Shown here in pieces: positions 53,453 through 62,434 of a DNA stretch of 64,000 nucleotides (its first letter is position 1; every line of letters begins with the position of its first letter). The translations under genes and the position numbers were made by a program. The stretch lies in NCBI RefSeq assembly GCF_036227405.1, contig NZ_CP109473.1:5332001-5396000 (forward strand). The letters are read 5' to 3'. The notes beneath the pieces are model-generated. The model ran no database searches. It worked only from the letters and a program-made list of their open reading frames with translations, and was not told the origin of the DNA. Source of the stretch: Streptomyces sp. NBC_01460 (lineage in GTDB: Bacteria; Actinomycetota; Actinomycetes; Streptomycetales; Streptomycetaceae).

Positions 53453-56041
53453 TCAGCTCGTTCCCGTCCGGGCCGTCAGTTCGCTCACCCCCGTCGGCTT
53501 CTCCGCGTCCGCCGAGCGCACCGTCAGCCGGACGTGGCGGGCCGTGTCCCCGGCGCGGAACGGCCGCCAGGTGCGGCCGTCCAGGGACGTCTCCAGGGTG
53601 TGGGAGGCCGGGGCGACGTCCGTCCAGCGTGGGGTGAGCGAGGCGATCCGGGTGACGTGCCGCAGGGCGACCGTCAGCGTGCCCGTCGCGCCGTCCGGTG
53701 ACCAGGACGTCGCCGGGCTCCCGTCCACCGCCGCCTCGGCGTACAGGCCGGGGGCCTCGGAGGTGGCCGTCGCGGGGCGGCAGCGGGCCGCGTCGGACGT
53801 CGGGGTGAGGTCGGGGCGGCGGGTGGGGAGCGTGAGGGCGGAGGCGAGGCGGCGTGGGCCGGCCGGGGTGTGGACGGTGAAGGGCGCGCCGTCCGTCAGC
53901 CGGACCGTGGTCGTGCGGGGGCCGACGGCGACGTCGTAGGTGCTGCCCCGGTAATGCAGTCCCGTCAGCTCCACGCCCTCGCGGAGCTGCGGCGGCAGGA
54001 GCGGGTCGAGGCGTACGCCGTCCTCGCGCAGCCGGAGCCCCGTCAGGCCGTGGGTGAAGACCTGGAGGAAGCCGCCCTTGCCGGTGAGGAAGTCCTCGGC
54101 GGGGAATCCGGAGAGCGGGTCCTCGGCGCCGGACTTCTCGCCCCGGGCCTCGGAGAAGAGGTGGTAGGGACCGCGGACGAACGGGCGCACCGCGCGCCGG
54201 AGATACGTGTACGTGGCGCAGCCCGGCCCGCCGATCGCGGCGGCGGCGGTCGCGTGCACCGAGTCGGTCATCGCGGGGCCGTCCGGGTCGGTGCGGGCCG
54301 CGTAGTAGTCGAGCGTCGCGGCGGCGGCACCCTCTTCCATCGGCCACTCCAGCGGGTGGATGAGCAGCACGGTGTCCGCCTGCTTGATGGTCGAGCCGTT
54401 GTACCCGGCGTACTGGAGGAAGATCTTCCGCTCGGCGTCGTACGGGATGCGCAGGCCGTCCGCGACCCGGGTCCACCCGGCGGGCGCCGGGTGGCCGAGG
54501 AGCTCCGCGGCGCGGATGGCGTGGCGCAGGGCGGTGGCGGCGACCGCGTTGGTGAAGACGCCGTCGGTGACACCGTTGCTGTACTCGTCCGGGCCCGCGA
54601 CGTTCTTCACCGACCAGCTGCCGTCGGGGTTCGCCGTGGCGCGCGACTGCCAGAAGTCGGCGATGCCCTTGAGGAGCGGCCAGCCCCGGCCGGCCAGCCA
54701 GGCGCGGTCCCCGGTGGCCAGGTAGTACTGCCAGACGGCCAGTGCGACATCGCCCTGGAGGTGGTTCTGGGTCAGGCAGTGGGGCGGGTCCCAGCTCTGG
54801 CACTCGGCGTCCAGATCGCCCCTGCTCGCGCTGGTCCAGGCGTAGAACAGCCCCTCGTACCCCAGCTTCCGGGCGTTCGCGCGGGCGGCGGCCCGGGTGC
54901 GGTAGCGGTACTCGACGACCGTGCGGGCCAGTTCGGGGCGGGTGGCCAGCAGCGCCGGATACATCCAGGTCTCGGCGTCCCAGAACACCATGCCCGCGTA
55001 GTTGTCGCTGGTGAGCCCGGCCGGGGCGATGCTGTCCGAGGAGCCCGGCCGGGTGTTGGCGAGCAGCCCGTACCGGGCGGCCCGCAGCCAGGCCTGGAGG
55101 TCGGGGCCGCCCGGCGTCCTGACGTCGGACGCCCAGGCCCCACGCCAGGCCGCCGCGTTGGCGGAGAGGACTCCCGGCCAGCCGCGCCGTGCCGCGCGCC
55201 CGGCGGCGGCCTCGGCGGAGGCGCGCGGGGTGCGGGAGGTGAGCGCGGTGTCGACACCGACGAACTTCTCGAAGGTGTACGAGCGTCCCGCCCGCACCCC
55301 GACCGTGCGGGCGTCGACGGTGCCCCGCTGGGCGATCGCCCCCTCCGTGCCCGTGCCGAGCGTGGTGAACGTGCCGTCGCCGGCCACCGCGACCCGCCGT
55401 GCCCCGCGTCCGTCCAGCCGGCCCGTGACGGTCGCCGTGCCGCTCCAGCGCGGGGTCATCCGCAGGCGTACGGCGCCGGTGTGCACGTCGGAGCGGTCGG
55501 CCAGGACCTCGTACGACAGGTCCGTCGCGCGGCCGTCCGCCGTGGTCCAGCGCAGGGAGGTGACCACGACGCCGCAGCGCAGGTGGAGGGTCTGCCGGTA
55601 GTGCGAGATCCGGCCGGCGGGGGTGGCGGAGCCGTACGTCTCGGAGCCGACGCGCACGTCGAGCGTGGTCCAGGACGGCAGCGCGGCGATCACCTCGCGG
55701 CCCTCGGCGAGGCCCTCGTCACGGGCGTACAGCCCGGAGACGAAGGCCCCGTCGTACCGTGGGGTGTAGAGGGGCCAGCCCGTGCTCCCGCCCGTGGCGG
55801 CGTAACCGGCGCCGGTGGCGGGCACGCGGTGGCCCAGGTACCCGTTGCCGACATAGGGGTCGTATCCTCCGGCCTCGCCGAAGGTGGTGGACGTCGGCGC
55901 CCAGGAGGCGTCGGTGGTCGTCCCGGGCTCCCCGCACACGGGAGCGGGGGCAGGACCGGCGGCGTACGAGAGCGGGGGCGGAGGGGCGATGAGCGTGCCC
56001 ACGATCAGGGGCGCGATGAGGGAGATGCGCGTGAGGCTCAC
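53453..56041 (-). CDS. secreted GH65-type glycoside hydrolase/phosphorylase
   Basis: Encodes 862 residues. The signal peptide is LTRISLIAPLIVGTLIAPPPPLSYA. The N-terminal beta-sandwich (GGYDPYVGNGYLGHRVPATG) and the (alpha/alpha)6 barrel follow: YAGMVFWDAETWMYPALLATRPELA, and the catalytic Glu in VAGPDEYSNGVTDGVFTNAVA, the GH65 motif of trehalase/kojibiose/maltose phosphorylases, then STIKQADTVLL. Residues about 740-860 form a discoidin (F5/8)-like domain, probably for carbohydrate binding. Export suggests hydrolysis (acid trehalase-like) rather than phosphorolysis, since phosphorylases are normally cytosolic. Confidence 0.87.
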   Translation of the reverse strand: MSLTRISLIAPLIVGTLIAPPPPLSYAAGPAPAPVCGEPGTTTDASWAPTSTTFGEAGGYDPYVGNGYLGHRVPATGAGYAATGGSTGWPLYTPRYDGAFVSGLYARDEGLAEGREVIAALPSWTTLDVRVGSETYGSATPAGRISHYRQTLHLRCGVVVTSLRWTTADGRATDLSYEVLADRSDVHTGAVRLRMTPRWSGTATVTGRLDGRGARRVAVAGDGTFTTLGTGTEGAIAQRGTVDARTVGVRAGRSYTFEKFVGVDTALTSRTPRASAEAAAGRAARRGWPGVLSANAAAWRGAWASDVRTPGGPDLQAWLRAARYGLLANTRPGSSDSIAPAGLTSDNYAGMVFWDAETWMYPALLATRPELARTVVEYRYRTRAAARANARKLGYEGLFYAWTSASRGDLDAECQSWDPPHCLTQNHLQGDVALAVWQYYLATGDRAWLAGRGWPLLKGIADFWQSRATANPDGSWSVKNVAGPDEYSNGVTDGVFTNAVAATALRHAIRAAELLGHPAPAGWTRVADGLRIPYDAERKIFLQYAGYNGSTIKQADTVLLIHPLEWPMEEGAAAATLDYYAARTDPDGPAMTDSVHATAAAAIGGPGCATYTYLRRAVRPFVRGPYHLFSEARGEKSGAEDPLSGFPAEDFLTGKGGFLQVFTHGLTGLRLREDGVRLDPLLPPQLREGVELTGLHYRGSTYDVAVGPRTTTVRLTDGAPFTVHTPAGPRRLASALTLPTRRPDLTPTSDAARCRPATATSEAPGLYAEAAVDGSPATSWSPDGATGTLTVALRHVTRIASLTPRWTDVAPASHTLETSLDGRTWRPFRAGDTARHVRLTVRSADAEKPTGVSELTARTGTS

Positions 56042-56129
56042 CCCCCGAAGGTAGGGAAGCCCGCGCCGCCGGTGCGGTACCGGCGCGCGGGACGAGCGGA
56101 CCGGTCCAGGCCGGGGTCAGGAGGACGGC

Positions 56130-56612
56130 ATGTCGTACCCGGAACCTGTGTACACCGACGGTGCGGGCGAGATCAGCGCGCAGTACCGCCCGGCGGACAC
56201 CACCCCGAATCTGCTGACGCGCTCCGGCGGCAGCACCCACTACCTGGCCACCTCGGAGTCGACGCACGGCGCGTTCGGCCTCTACCGGATCGACATGGCA
56301 CCCAGGGCGGGCGGCCCGGCCGAGCACTTCCACCGGTCGATCTCGGAGTCGTTCTTCATCCTCGGCGGGACGGTCCGGATCCACGACGGCGAGCGGTGGG
56401 CCGACACCGTGCCGGGCGACTTCGTGTACGTGCCCCAGGGCGGCCTGCACGCCTTCCGCAACGACTCCGGGGAACCCGCCTCGATGCTGCTGCTCTTCAC
56501 CCCGGGGGCGCCCCGCGAGGAGTACTTCGAGAAGGTGGGCCAGGTCTCCGACTGGCCGGAGAAGGAGCGGGCGGAGTTCTTCTTCCGGCACGACACGTAC
56601 TGGACGGACTGA
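56130..56612 (+). CDS. cupin domain protein
   Basis: Encodes 160 residues. A single cupin: AEHFHRSISESFFILGGTVRIHDGERW (motif 1 with two His and Glu) and PGDFVYVPQGGLHAFRNDSGEPASMLLLFTPG (motif 2 with His), so metal binding is likely. Function unknown; relatives include quercetinase-like and sugar-related cupins. ATG 56130 has AGGAGG upstream. Its stop codon falls within the first unit of a tandem repeat. It is divergent from the GH65 gene. Confidence 0.87.
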   Translation: MSYPEPVYTDGAGEISAQYRPADTTPNLLTRSGGSTHYLATSESTHGAFGLYRIDMAPRAGGPAEHFHRSISESFFILGGTVRIHDGERWADTVPGDFVYVPQGGLHAFRNDSGEPASMLLLFTPGAPREEYFEKVGQVSDWPEKERAEFFFRHDTYWTD

Positions 56613-56682
56613 CCGCCCCGCGGCCGACTGACCGCCCCGCGGTCGACTTACCGCCCCGCGGTCGACTTACCGCCCCGCGGTC
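56607..56682. repeat. 19-bp tandem repeat, four copies, at the cupin gene end
   Basis: Units at 56607-56625, 56626-56644, 56645-56663 and 56664-56682; the last two are identical (GACTTACCGCCCCGCGGTC) and the first two carry TG for TT and one further change. The first unit contains the cupin stop codon. The array fills the gap before the stop of the convergent threonine synthase gene and contains the palindrome CCGCGG in every unit. Confidence 0.9.
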
Positions 56683-56712
56683 GCCGGAGCCCGAAGGGCC
56701 GTCCCGCCGCAC

Positions 56713-57828
56713 TCAGACGGCGAGGCCCGTCTTGAGGCCGGCCCCGCAGAGCGGGACGACCACGCTCCGCTCCGTCTCGCCGCCCACGGCCGCCCAGCAG
56801 GCGACCCCGGTCGTCTCGACGAAGAGACCCCGTGCGGCGAGATCCCTCTGCGCCGTGCGGATCTGGTCCTCCGTCACCGTGAGGAAGGTGCCGCCCGACT
56901 CCCGGACGGCCGCCAGGATCTGCCGCGCGCGCGGCGGGCGGGGGATGGCGATCCCCTCGGCGAGCGTGGGCGCCGCCTGCTCCGGGGCACCGGACAGCTC
57001 CTCGGCCCCCGCCCGGAACGCGGCGGCCAGCGGGGACACGGCCTCGGCCTGTACGGCGATCAGCGCGGGGCGGCGGTCGATCAGCCCGTGGGCGAGGAGC
57101 TCCGAGGTGGCGAGCGCCGCACCCAGGAGCAGGGTGCCGTTGCCGACGGGGACGGCGATGGCGTCGGGCAGGGTGCAGCCCAGGTCCTCCCAGATCTCGT
57201 AGACGTACGTCTTCGTGCCGTGCAGGAAGTACGGGTTGAAGACGTGCGAGGCGTAGAAGGTGCCGGGAGCCCCTGCGGCGGCGCGGGCGGCCCGGGCCGT
57301 GGCCTCGCGGCCGCCCGGCACGGTCTCCAGTCGGGCGCCGTGGGCGCGGATCTGCTCGGTCTTCTTGGGCGAGGTCCCCTCGGGGACGTACACCGTGCAC
57401 GCCAGCCCTGCCCGGGCGCAGTACGCGGCGACGGCCGTCCCCGCGTTGCCGCTGCTGTCCGCGACGACCCGGTCCGGGGACAGTCTGCGGGCCAGTTCGG
57501 CCAGCATCACGGCGCCGCGGTCCTTGAAGGAGAGTGTGGGCATCAGGAAGTCGAGCTTGGCCGAGACCCGGTCCGTGAGCGGTACGAGCGGGGTCCGCCC
57601 CTCGCCGAGGGAGACGGCCGGCCCGGCGAGGGGGAGAGCCTCCTCGTAGCGCCACAGTGAATTGACGCGGCTGTTCAGGGCGTCGGGACGGACCGGTCGC
57701 AGGGCGGTGGTGTCGAGGTCCCAGGGGCCCCCGCAGACCGGGCAGCACCAAGCCGTCGTGGTGGGTGCGGCCCGCTCCCCGTCCCGGGGACAGAGGTAGG
57801 CCGCCGTGGGCACCGGTGCATCGGACAT
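56713..57828 (-). CDS. threonine synthase-like PLP enzyme
   Basis: Encodes 371 residues. An N-terminal zinc-ribbon-like segment (LCPRDGERAA, CCPVCGGPWD) precedes a fold-type II PLP domain: LGEGRTPLVPL, the PLP lysine in PTLSFKDRGAVM, the phosphate-binding ADSSGNAGTAVAAY, PVGNGTLLLGAAL, and the C-terminal TTGVACWAAVG. This wording fits threonine synthase (O-phosphohomoserine to threonine), although Streptomyces has a separate thrC next to hom/thrB, so it may be a paralogue with another substrate. ATG 57828 begins the zinc segment. Confidence 0.8.
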   Translation of the reverse strand: MSDAPVPTAAYLCPRDGERAAPTTTAWCCPVCGGPWDLDTTALRPVRPDALNSRVNSLWRYEEALPLAGPAVSLGEGRTPLVPLTDRVSAKLDFLMPTLSFKDRGAVMLAELARRLSPDRVVADSSGNAGTAVAAYCARAGLACTVYVPEGTSPKKTEQIRAHGARLETVPGGREATARAARAAAGAPGTFYASHVFNPYFLHGTKTYVYEIWEDLGCTLPDAIAVPVGNGTLLLGAALATSELLAHGLIDRRPALIAVQAEAVSPLAAAFRAGAEELSGAPEQAAPTLAEGIAIPRPPRARQILAAVRESGGTFLTVTEDQIRTAQRDLAARGLFVETTGVACWAAVGGETERSVVVPLCGAGLKTGLAV

Positions 57829-57868
57829 GGGGCGAATGTAGGGCGCCGGCACGCATCGGATCCAGCAC

Positions 57869-57904
57869 CGGTGGGGCCGCGCGGAGTCCCGCGCGGCCCC
57901 ACCG
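57869..57904 (-). terminator. hairpin after the chitinase gene
   Basis: Perfect 16-bp stem (57869-57884 with 57889-57904) and a four-base loop AGTC, directly after the chitinase stop at 57909 in the minus direction. Confidence 0.85.
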
Positions 57905-57908
57905 GGAG

Positions 57909-59258
57909 TCAGCGCCGGCCCAGACCCCGGTCGACCGCGGTCATCAGCTCGCCGTCCTCCGTGTCGCCGTCCAGGGACCAGAACATCGCCCCGCCGAGCC
58001 CGCGCTCGCGGATGTACGAGGTCTTGGCGCGCAGCACCTGCGGGTCGTCGTACGTCCACAGGGTCGTGCCGTCGAACAGCCAGGCATGGCCGTTGCGGGT
58101 GTCCCGGTGCACGGTGTACTGCCCCGAATCGGCCAGCTTCCTCAGCGCCTTGTAGTCCTCGTAGCCGGCGGCGTACGTGGCCGGCGCGGGCGCCGTCGCC
58201 GGCTGTCCGAGCCCGTCGCCGCCGCCGGTGACACCGGTCCAGCCCTGGCCGTAGAACGGCATGCCCATCACGAGCTTGCGGGCCGGCGCGCCGCGCCTGA
58301 TCCAGTCACGGACCGTCTGGTCGACGCTGAAGTCGCCCTTGGCGTACAGCGCCGACTGCTGGGCGGTCGACTTCTCGCCGGAGACGTGGAAGTCGTAGCC
58401 CTGGAGGTTGACGAAGTCGAAGTCCCGCATGATGCGCGGCACGTCGAAGCCCGCGTCGATCTTGGCGGGGGCCGTGGGGACGAAGGCGGACAGCTCGTAG
58501 TGTTTCGCCCTGCCCTTCCGGCCGCTCTTCGCGTAGGCGTCGAGCTGGGTGCGGAACTCGTGGACCAGGGCCGTGAAGTTCTTCTTGTCCTCGGGGCGGT
58601 ACACCGTGTCCGTGTCGCCGGCCGAGCCCGGCCACTCCCAGTCGAGGTCGATGCCGTCGAAGAGGCCGGCCGCCGATCCGTCACCTCCGCGCGCGCCGTC
58701 CACCGGCAGGTTGCCCTTGATGTACAGGTCGATGCAGGAGGAGACGAGGGCCTTGCGGGAGGCGGCGGTGCGGGCCGCGTCCGAGAAGTGGGTGGACCAG
58801 CTCCAGCCGCCCAGGGAGATCATCACCTTGAGCCCGGGGTGCGCGGCCTTGAGCTCGCGCAGCTGGTTGAAGTTGCCCGCGAGCGCCTGCGTGTCGGTGT
58901 CGGCGACGCCGTCGACCGATCCCGCGGCGTCCAGCGGACGGGCGTAGTCCGCCCAGGCGTCCGCCTCGCCGGGCACGTTGCCCGTGAAGCAGCGGCCCTC
59001 GGCGCTGACGTTGCCGAACGCGTAGTTGATGTGGGTGAGTTTTCCGGCGGTGCCGCTGGTCTCCAGGTCCTTGACCTGGAAGTCGCGCCCGTAGACGCCC
59101 CATTGGGTGAAGTAGCCGACGGTGCGGTACGCGCGGTCGTGGTGGCCCGGCCCGCGGTCGTGGCCGGCCGGACCGGCCGTGGCGGCGGGGGCGAGGCCGG
59201 CGAGCAGGGTGAGGGCGCAGGCGGCGGTGGTCAGACCGGTCAGGGTTCTTCGGCGCAT
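57909..59258 (-). CDS. secreted family 18 chitinase
   Basis: Encodes 449 residues. A signal peptide (RRRTLTGLTTAACALTLLAGLAPAATAG) leads into a GH18 barrel: YRTVGYFTQWGVYGRDFQVKDL, KVMISLGGWSWSTHFSDAA, and the catalytic DxxDxDxE in FDGIDLDWEWPG, then FVNLQGYDFHVS and KLVMGMPFYGQGW. It lacks a carbohydrate-binding module. The enzyme hydrolyses chitin to chitobiose using substrate-assisted catalysis. ATG 59258 begins the signal peptide. A DasR-like site overlaps its promoter, so N-acetylglucosamine control is expected. Confidence 0.95.
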   Translation of the reverse strand: MRRRTLTGLTTAACALTLLAGLAPAATAGPAGHDRGPGHHDRAYRTVGYFTQWGVYGRDFQVKDLETSGTAGKLTHINYAFGNVSAEGRCFTGNVPGEADAWADYARPLDAAGSVDGVADTDTQALAGNFNQLRELKAAHPGLKVMISLGGWSWSTHFSDAARTAASRKALVSSCIDLYIKGNLPVDGARGGDGSAAGLFDGIDLDWEWPGSAGDTDTVYRPEDKKNFTALVHEFRTQLDAYAKSGRKGRAKHYELSAFVPTAPAKIDAGFDVPRIMRDFDFVNLQGYDFHVSGEKSTAQQSALYAKGDFSVDQTVRDWIRRGAPARKLVMGMPFYGQGWTGVTGGGDGLGQPATAPAPATYAAGYEDYKALRKLADSGQYTVHRDTRNGHAWLFDGTTLWTYDDPQVLRAKTSYIRERGLGGAMFWSLDGDTEDGELMTAVDRGLGRR

Positions 59259-59370
59259 GGGGCTCGTTCCTGTGCGTGGTCCTGGACGGGTTCCGGGTGC
59301 TGGTTCCGCGCTGGTCGCGGGGGAGTTGTCCGTGTGCTGGAAGGCGTTCGGGAGCCGTGCTGTGCACAGG

Positions 59371-59400
59371 AAGGTATTGGTCTGGACCAAAAATGGTCAA
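59371..59400 (-). promoter_or_regulatory. chitinase promoter with dre-like (DasR) site
   Basis: On the minus strand TTGACC (59400-59395) and TACCTT (59376-59371) form a promoter with 18-bp spacing. Between them ATTGGTCTGGACCAAA (59376-59391) contains the dyad TTGGTC-TG-GACCAA, one base off the DasR responsive element core TGGTCTAGACCA. This matches the known layout of Streptomyces chitinase promoters. Confidence 0.75.
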
Positions 59401-59549
59401 GGGTTCGCGGGTCATCCGCGCATACCTGGGTCAGGTATGCGCAGGTGGGCGGGGAATCATCACTTCGAGTGAAACTCTGGCCCGTGCTTGCGGTACTCAA
59501 CCCACGGTTGCGACGCTGTTGCTGTCTGTCAACCTGTTGGGAGTGGCCT

Positions 59550-60302
59550 GTGCCTTTCGGTGAGCAGCCCGCCTATCTGCGCGTGGCGAGCGATCTCAGG
59601 GAGAAGATCGTCAATGGCGCGCTGCCGCCTCATACCCGCCTGCCGTCGCAGGCCCGTATCCGTGAGGAGTACGGGGTCTCGGACACCGTGGCGCTGGAGG
59701 CGCGCAAGGTGCTGATGGCCGAGGGCCTCGTCGAGGGCCGGTCGGGCTCGGGCACCTACGTGCGCGCGCGCCCCGTCCCGCGCCGCATCGCCCGCTCCGG
59801 TTACCGGCCGGGGGCGGGGGCCAGCCCGTTCCGTCAGGAGCAGACGGCGGAAGGGGTGCGGGGCACCTGGGAGTCCCGCAGCGAGCAGGAGGGGGCGAGC
59901 GCCGAGATCGCCGAGCGGCTCGGGATCGAGCCGGGCGACCGGGTGATGCGCACGAGGTACGTCTTCCGGGAGGCGGGCGAGGCGATGATGCTGTCCACGT
60001 CCTGGGAGCCCCTGGCCGTCACGGGGCGCACCCCGGTGATGCTTCCGGAGGAAGGTCCCCTCGGCGGCTGCGGCGTGGTCGACCGCATGGCGGCGATCGA
60101 CGTCGTCGTGGACAACGTCGCGGAGGAGGTCGGCGCGCGTCCGGGGCTGGCGGAGGAACTCCTGGCGCTCGGAGGCGTGCCGGGGCACGTGGTGATGGTG
60201 ATCGGGCGGACGTACTACGCGTCGGGGCGCGCGGTCGAGACGGCCGATGTGGTCGTCCCCGCCGACCGCTACCGGATTGCCTACCATCTGCCAGTCAAGT
60301 GA
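59550..60302 (+). CDS. GntR family (HutC subfamily) transcriptional regulator
   Basis: Encodes 250 residues. The winged helix is at about residues 8-75 (YLRVASDLREKIVNGALPPHTRLPSQARIREEYGVSDTVALEARKVLMAEGLVEGRSGSGTYV). A UTRA effector domain follows (GIEPGDRVMRTRYVFREAGEAMMLSTSWEPLAVTGRTPV...GLAEELLALGGVPGHVVMVIGRTYYA). DasR belongs to the same subfamily, but this gene's position before an NCS1 permease suggests control of nucleobase uptake rather than chitin. GTG 59550 begins the conserved head. Confidence 0.92.
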   Translation: MPFGEQPAYLRVASDLREKIVNGALPPHTRLPSQARIREEYGVSDTVALEARKVLMAEGLVEGRSGSGTYVRARPVPRRIARSGYRPGAGASPFRQEQTAEGVRGTWESRSEQEGASAEIAERLGIEPGDRVMRTRYVFREAGEAMMLSTSWEPLAVTGRTPVMLPEEGPLGGCGVVDRMAAIDVVVDNVAEEVGARPGLAEELLALGGVPGHVVMVIGRTYYASGRAVETADVVVPADRYRIAYHLPVK

Positions 60303-60504
60303 CGGCTGGGGCGGCTGTGGTGACAGGTGGGGCGGTCGCCGTGACCGCTGGGGGCGACGGACTGTCCGCCGCGCGTGATCCGGAGTTAACACCCCCGCGC
60401 CCCCCGTAACCGGCGGGCAACCGTCCGCCGTCACGGCTTGTCATGTCCAAGTCTTAGCTTCCCGTGGGTCACCGCACACCGGACCGACGAACGGGAAGCC
60501 ATCG

Positions 60505-62226
60505 ATGACGGACATCGCAACGCCCACGACGGGCGAGGCACCGCTGCCGGAGCCGCAGGACGGCCCCGGGGCGCCCCGGCGCAGCTACGCCAAGCTCGCG
60601 GCCGACGAGAGCCGCGAGGACTACTCGCTCCGCTACGCGCCGCACTCCTTCCGGCGCTGGTCACCCTCGATGGTCGCGGGGACCGCGCTCGGCGGCATCG
60701 CGTATCTGGCCGACTTCGCGATCGGTGCGTCGATCGTCTTCACCTATGGATTCACCAGTGGGTTCGCCTCGATCCTGGCCGCCGCGGCGATCATCTTCCT
60801 CACGGGCATCCCGATCGCCCGCGCCTGTGCGAAGTACGGCCTGGACATGGACCTGGTCACCCGCGGGGCGGGCTTCGGATACTTCGGCTCGACCCTGACC
60901 TCGCTGATCTACGCGTCCTTCACCTTCATCTTCTTCGCCCTCGAAGGCTCGATCATGGCGCAGGCCATGCACCAGGCCGTCGGGCTCCCCGTCGAGCTCG
61001 GCTATCTGGTCACCACGCTGATCGTCATCCCGATCGTGTTCCGGGGTATGGGCGCGCTGGCCAAGGTGCAGGCCTGGACCCAGCCGGTCTGGATCATCGG
61101 CATGGTGCTGCCCTTCGTGGTGCTCGCCGTCGAAGCGCCGGACTCCTGGGGCGCGTTCGGCTCCTTCACGGGCACCGAGGGGGCGAGCCCGGGCTTCTCC
61201 TGGATCGCCTTCGGGCTCGGTACGGGGGTCGCGCTCTCGCTCATCGCCCAGATCGGCGAACAGGCCGACTACCTGCGCTTCATGCCCGCCAAGACCGAGG
61301 CCAACAGGCGCCGGTGGAACCTCGCCGTCCTCGCCGCGGGCCCCGGCTGGGTCATCATCGGTGCCGCGAAGCAGATCGGGGGCGCCTTCCTCGCCTTCGT
61401 CGCGCTGGAGGCGGTCGGCAAGACGCACGCCCTGGAGCCGATCGCCCCGCAGATCGAGGCGCTGAAGCCGTGGCTCGGTTCCTTCGCCCTCCCGGCCGCG
61501 GCCCTCTTCGTGATCGTCTCCCAGATCAAGATCAATGTGACCAACGCCTACAGCGGCTCGCTGTCCTGGTCGAACTTCTTCTCCCGGATCACGCACAAGC
61601 ACCCGGGCCGGGTCTGGTACATCTTCCTCAACCTCGTCATCGCGCTGACGTTGATGGAGATGAACATGTTCGCGGCCCTCAACAAGCTGCTGGGCTTCTA
61701 CTCGAACGTGGGCATCGCCTGGATCGCGGCCGTCGCCGCGGACCTGGTCATCAACAAACGGATCGGGCTGAGCCCCCGTTACATCGAGTTCAAGCGCGCC
61801 TACCTCTACGCCGTCAACCCGGCCGGCTTCGGTGCCATGGTGATCGCGTCGACCGTCTCGATCCTCGCCTTCTTCGGGCTCTTCGGCCGGTACGCCGAGG
61901 CCTTCTCCACCTTCATCGCGGCCGGACTGTCCCTGGTCCTCTGCCCGTTGATCGCCTGGCTGACGAAGGGGAAGTACTACCTGGCCCGGCCGAACCCGGT
62001 GAACGGCCCGGACGTCGAGATCGCCGACATCACCGCCACCCACACCTGCGCGGTGTGCGAGACCGCCTACGAACTGCCGGACATCGCGGACTGCCCGGTG
62101 CAGTCCGGCCCGATCTGCTCCCTGTGCTGCTCGCTGGACGCGGAGTGCGGGGACGTCTGCCGTGCGGCACCGGCGGCAGGCCCGGTGATGATGCCGATGC
62201 CGACCGTGCGGACCCCGGCCGGCTGA
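60505..62226 (+). CDS. NCS1 cytosine/purine permease with cysteine-rich C-terminal tail
   Basis: Encodes 573 residues with about twelve helices. SPSMVAGTALGGIAYLADFAIGASIVF, YGLDMDLVTRGAGFGYFGSTLTSLIYASFTFIFFALEGSIMAQAM and IGEQADYLRFMP fit the NCS1 (CodB/purine-cytosine) family. Unusually, after the last helix the chain continues with ATHTCAVCETAYELPDIADC, then PICSLCCSLDAECGDVCR: eight cysteines in about 40 residues, a likely zinc or Fe-S binding tail on the cytosolic side. GGGAAG upstream of ATG 60505 is the ribosome site. A T-tailed hairpin follows. Confidence 0.9.
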   Translation: MTDIATPTTGEAPLPEPQDGPGAPRRSYAKLAADESREDYSLRYAPHSFRRWSPSMVAGTALGGIAYLADFAIGASIVFTYGFTSGFASILAAAAIIFLTGIPIARACAKYGLDMDLVTRGAGFGYFGSTLTSLIYASFTFIFFALEGSIMAQAMHQAVGLPVELGYLVTTLIVIPIVFRGMGALAKVQAWTQPVWIIGMVLPFVVLAVEAPDSWGAFGSFTGTEGASPGFSWIAFGLGTGVALSLIAQIGEQADYLRFMPAKTEANRRRWNLAVLAAGPGWVIIGAAKQIGGAFLAFVALEAVGKTHALEPIAPQIEALKPWLGSFALPAAALFVIVSQIKINVTNAYSGSLSWSNFFSRITHKHPGRVWYIFLNLVIALTLMEMNMFAALNKLLGFYSNVGIAWIAAVAADLVINKRIGLSPRYIEFKRAYLYAVNPAGFGAMVIASTVSILAFFGLFGRYAEAFSTFIAAGLSLVLCPLIAWLTKGKYYLARPNPVNGPDVEIADITATHTCAVCETAYELPDIADCPVQSGPICSLCCSLDAECGDVCRAAPAAGPVMMPMPTVRTPAG

Positions 62227-62250
62227 ACGACCCCGGCCGACTGGACGAGA

Positions 62251-62281
62251 GGGGGCGCACTCGGGAGAGTGCGCCCCCTTT
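62251..62281 (+). terminator. intrinsic terminator after the NCS1 permease gene
   Basis: Perfect 12-bp stem GGGGGCGCACTC / GAGTGCGCCCCC with a four-base loop, followed by TTTGG. Confidence 0.88.
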
Positions 62282-62434
62282 GGTATGGCCGGATGCGTGT
62301 CTCTTTGTGTAAACCCGCATCCGTTGAGTGAAGGTCAGGCGTACGCTCGGGCATATGCGTACTGCGGTTTCCTGGGGATCCTTAGAGACGTGCACGCCAG
62401 TGGGGAGAGGGGCGAGATGCTGGGGAGGGACGCC

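Noticed and set aside
53870..57202. Very long plus-strand open frame (1110 codons) antisense to the GH65 and threonine synthase genes
   Set aside because: Composition is Arg/Gly/Ala-rich without domains, and it is the mirror of well-supported minus-strand genes; a typical high-GC shadow frame.
57765..60302. 845-codon plus-strand open frame ending in the GntR gene
   Set aside because: Only the last 250 codons are real (GntR from GTG 59550); the rest is antisense to the chitinase gene.
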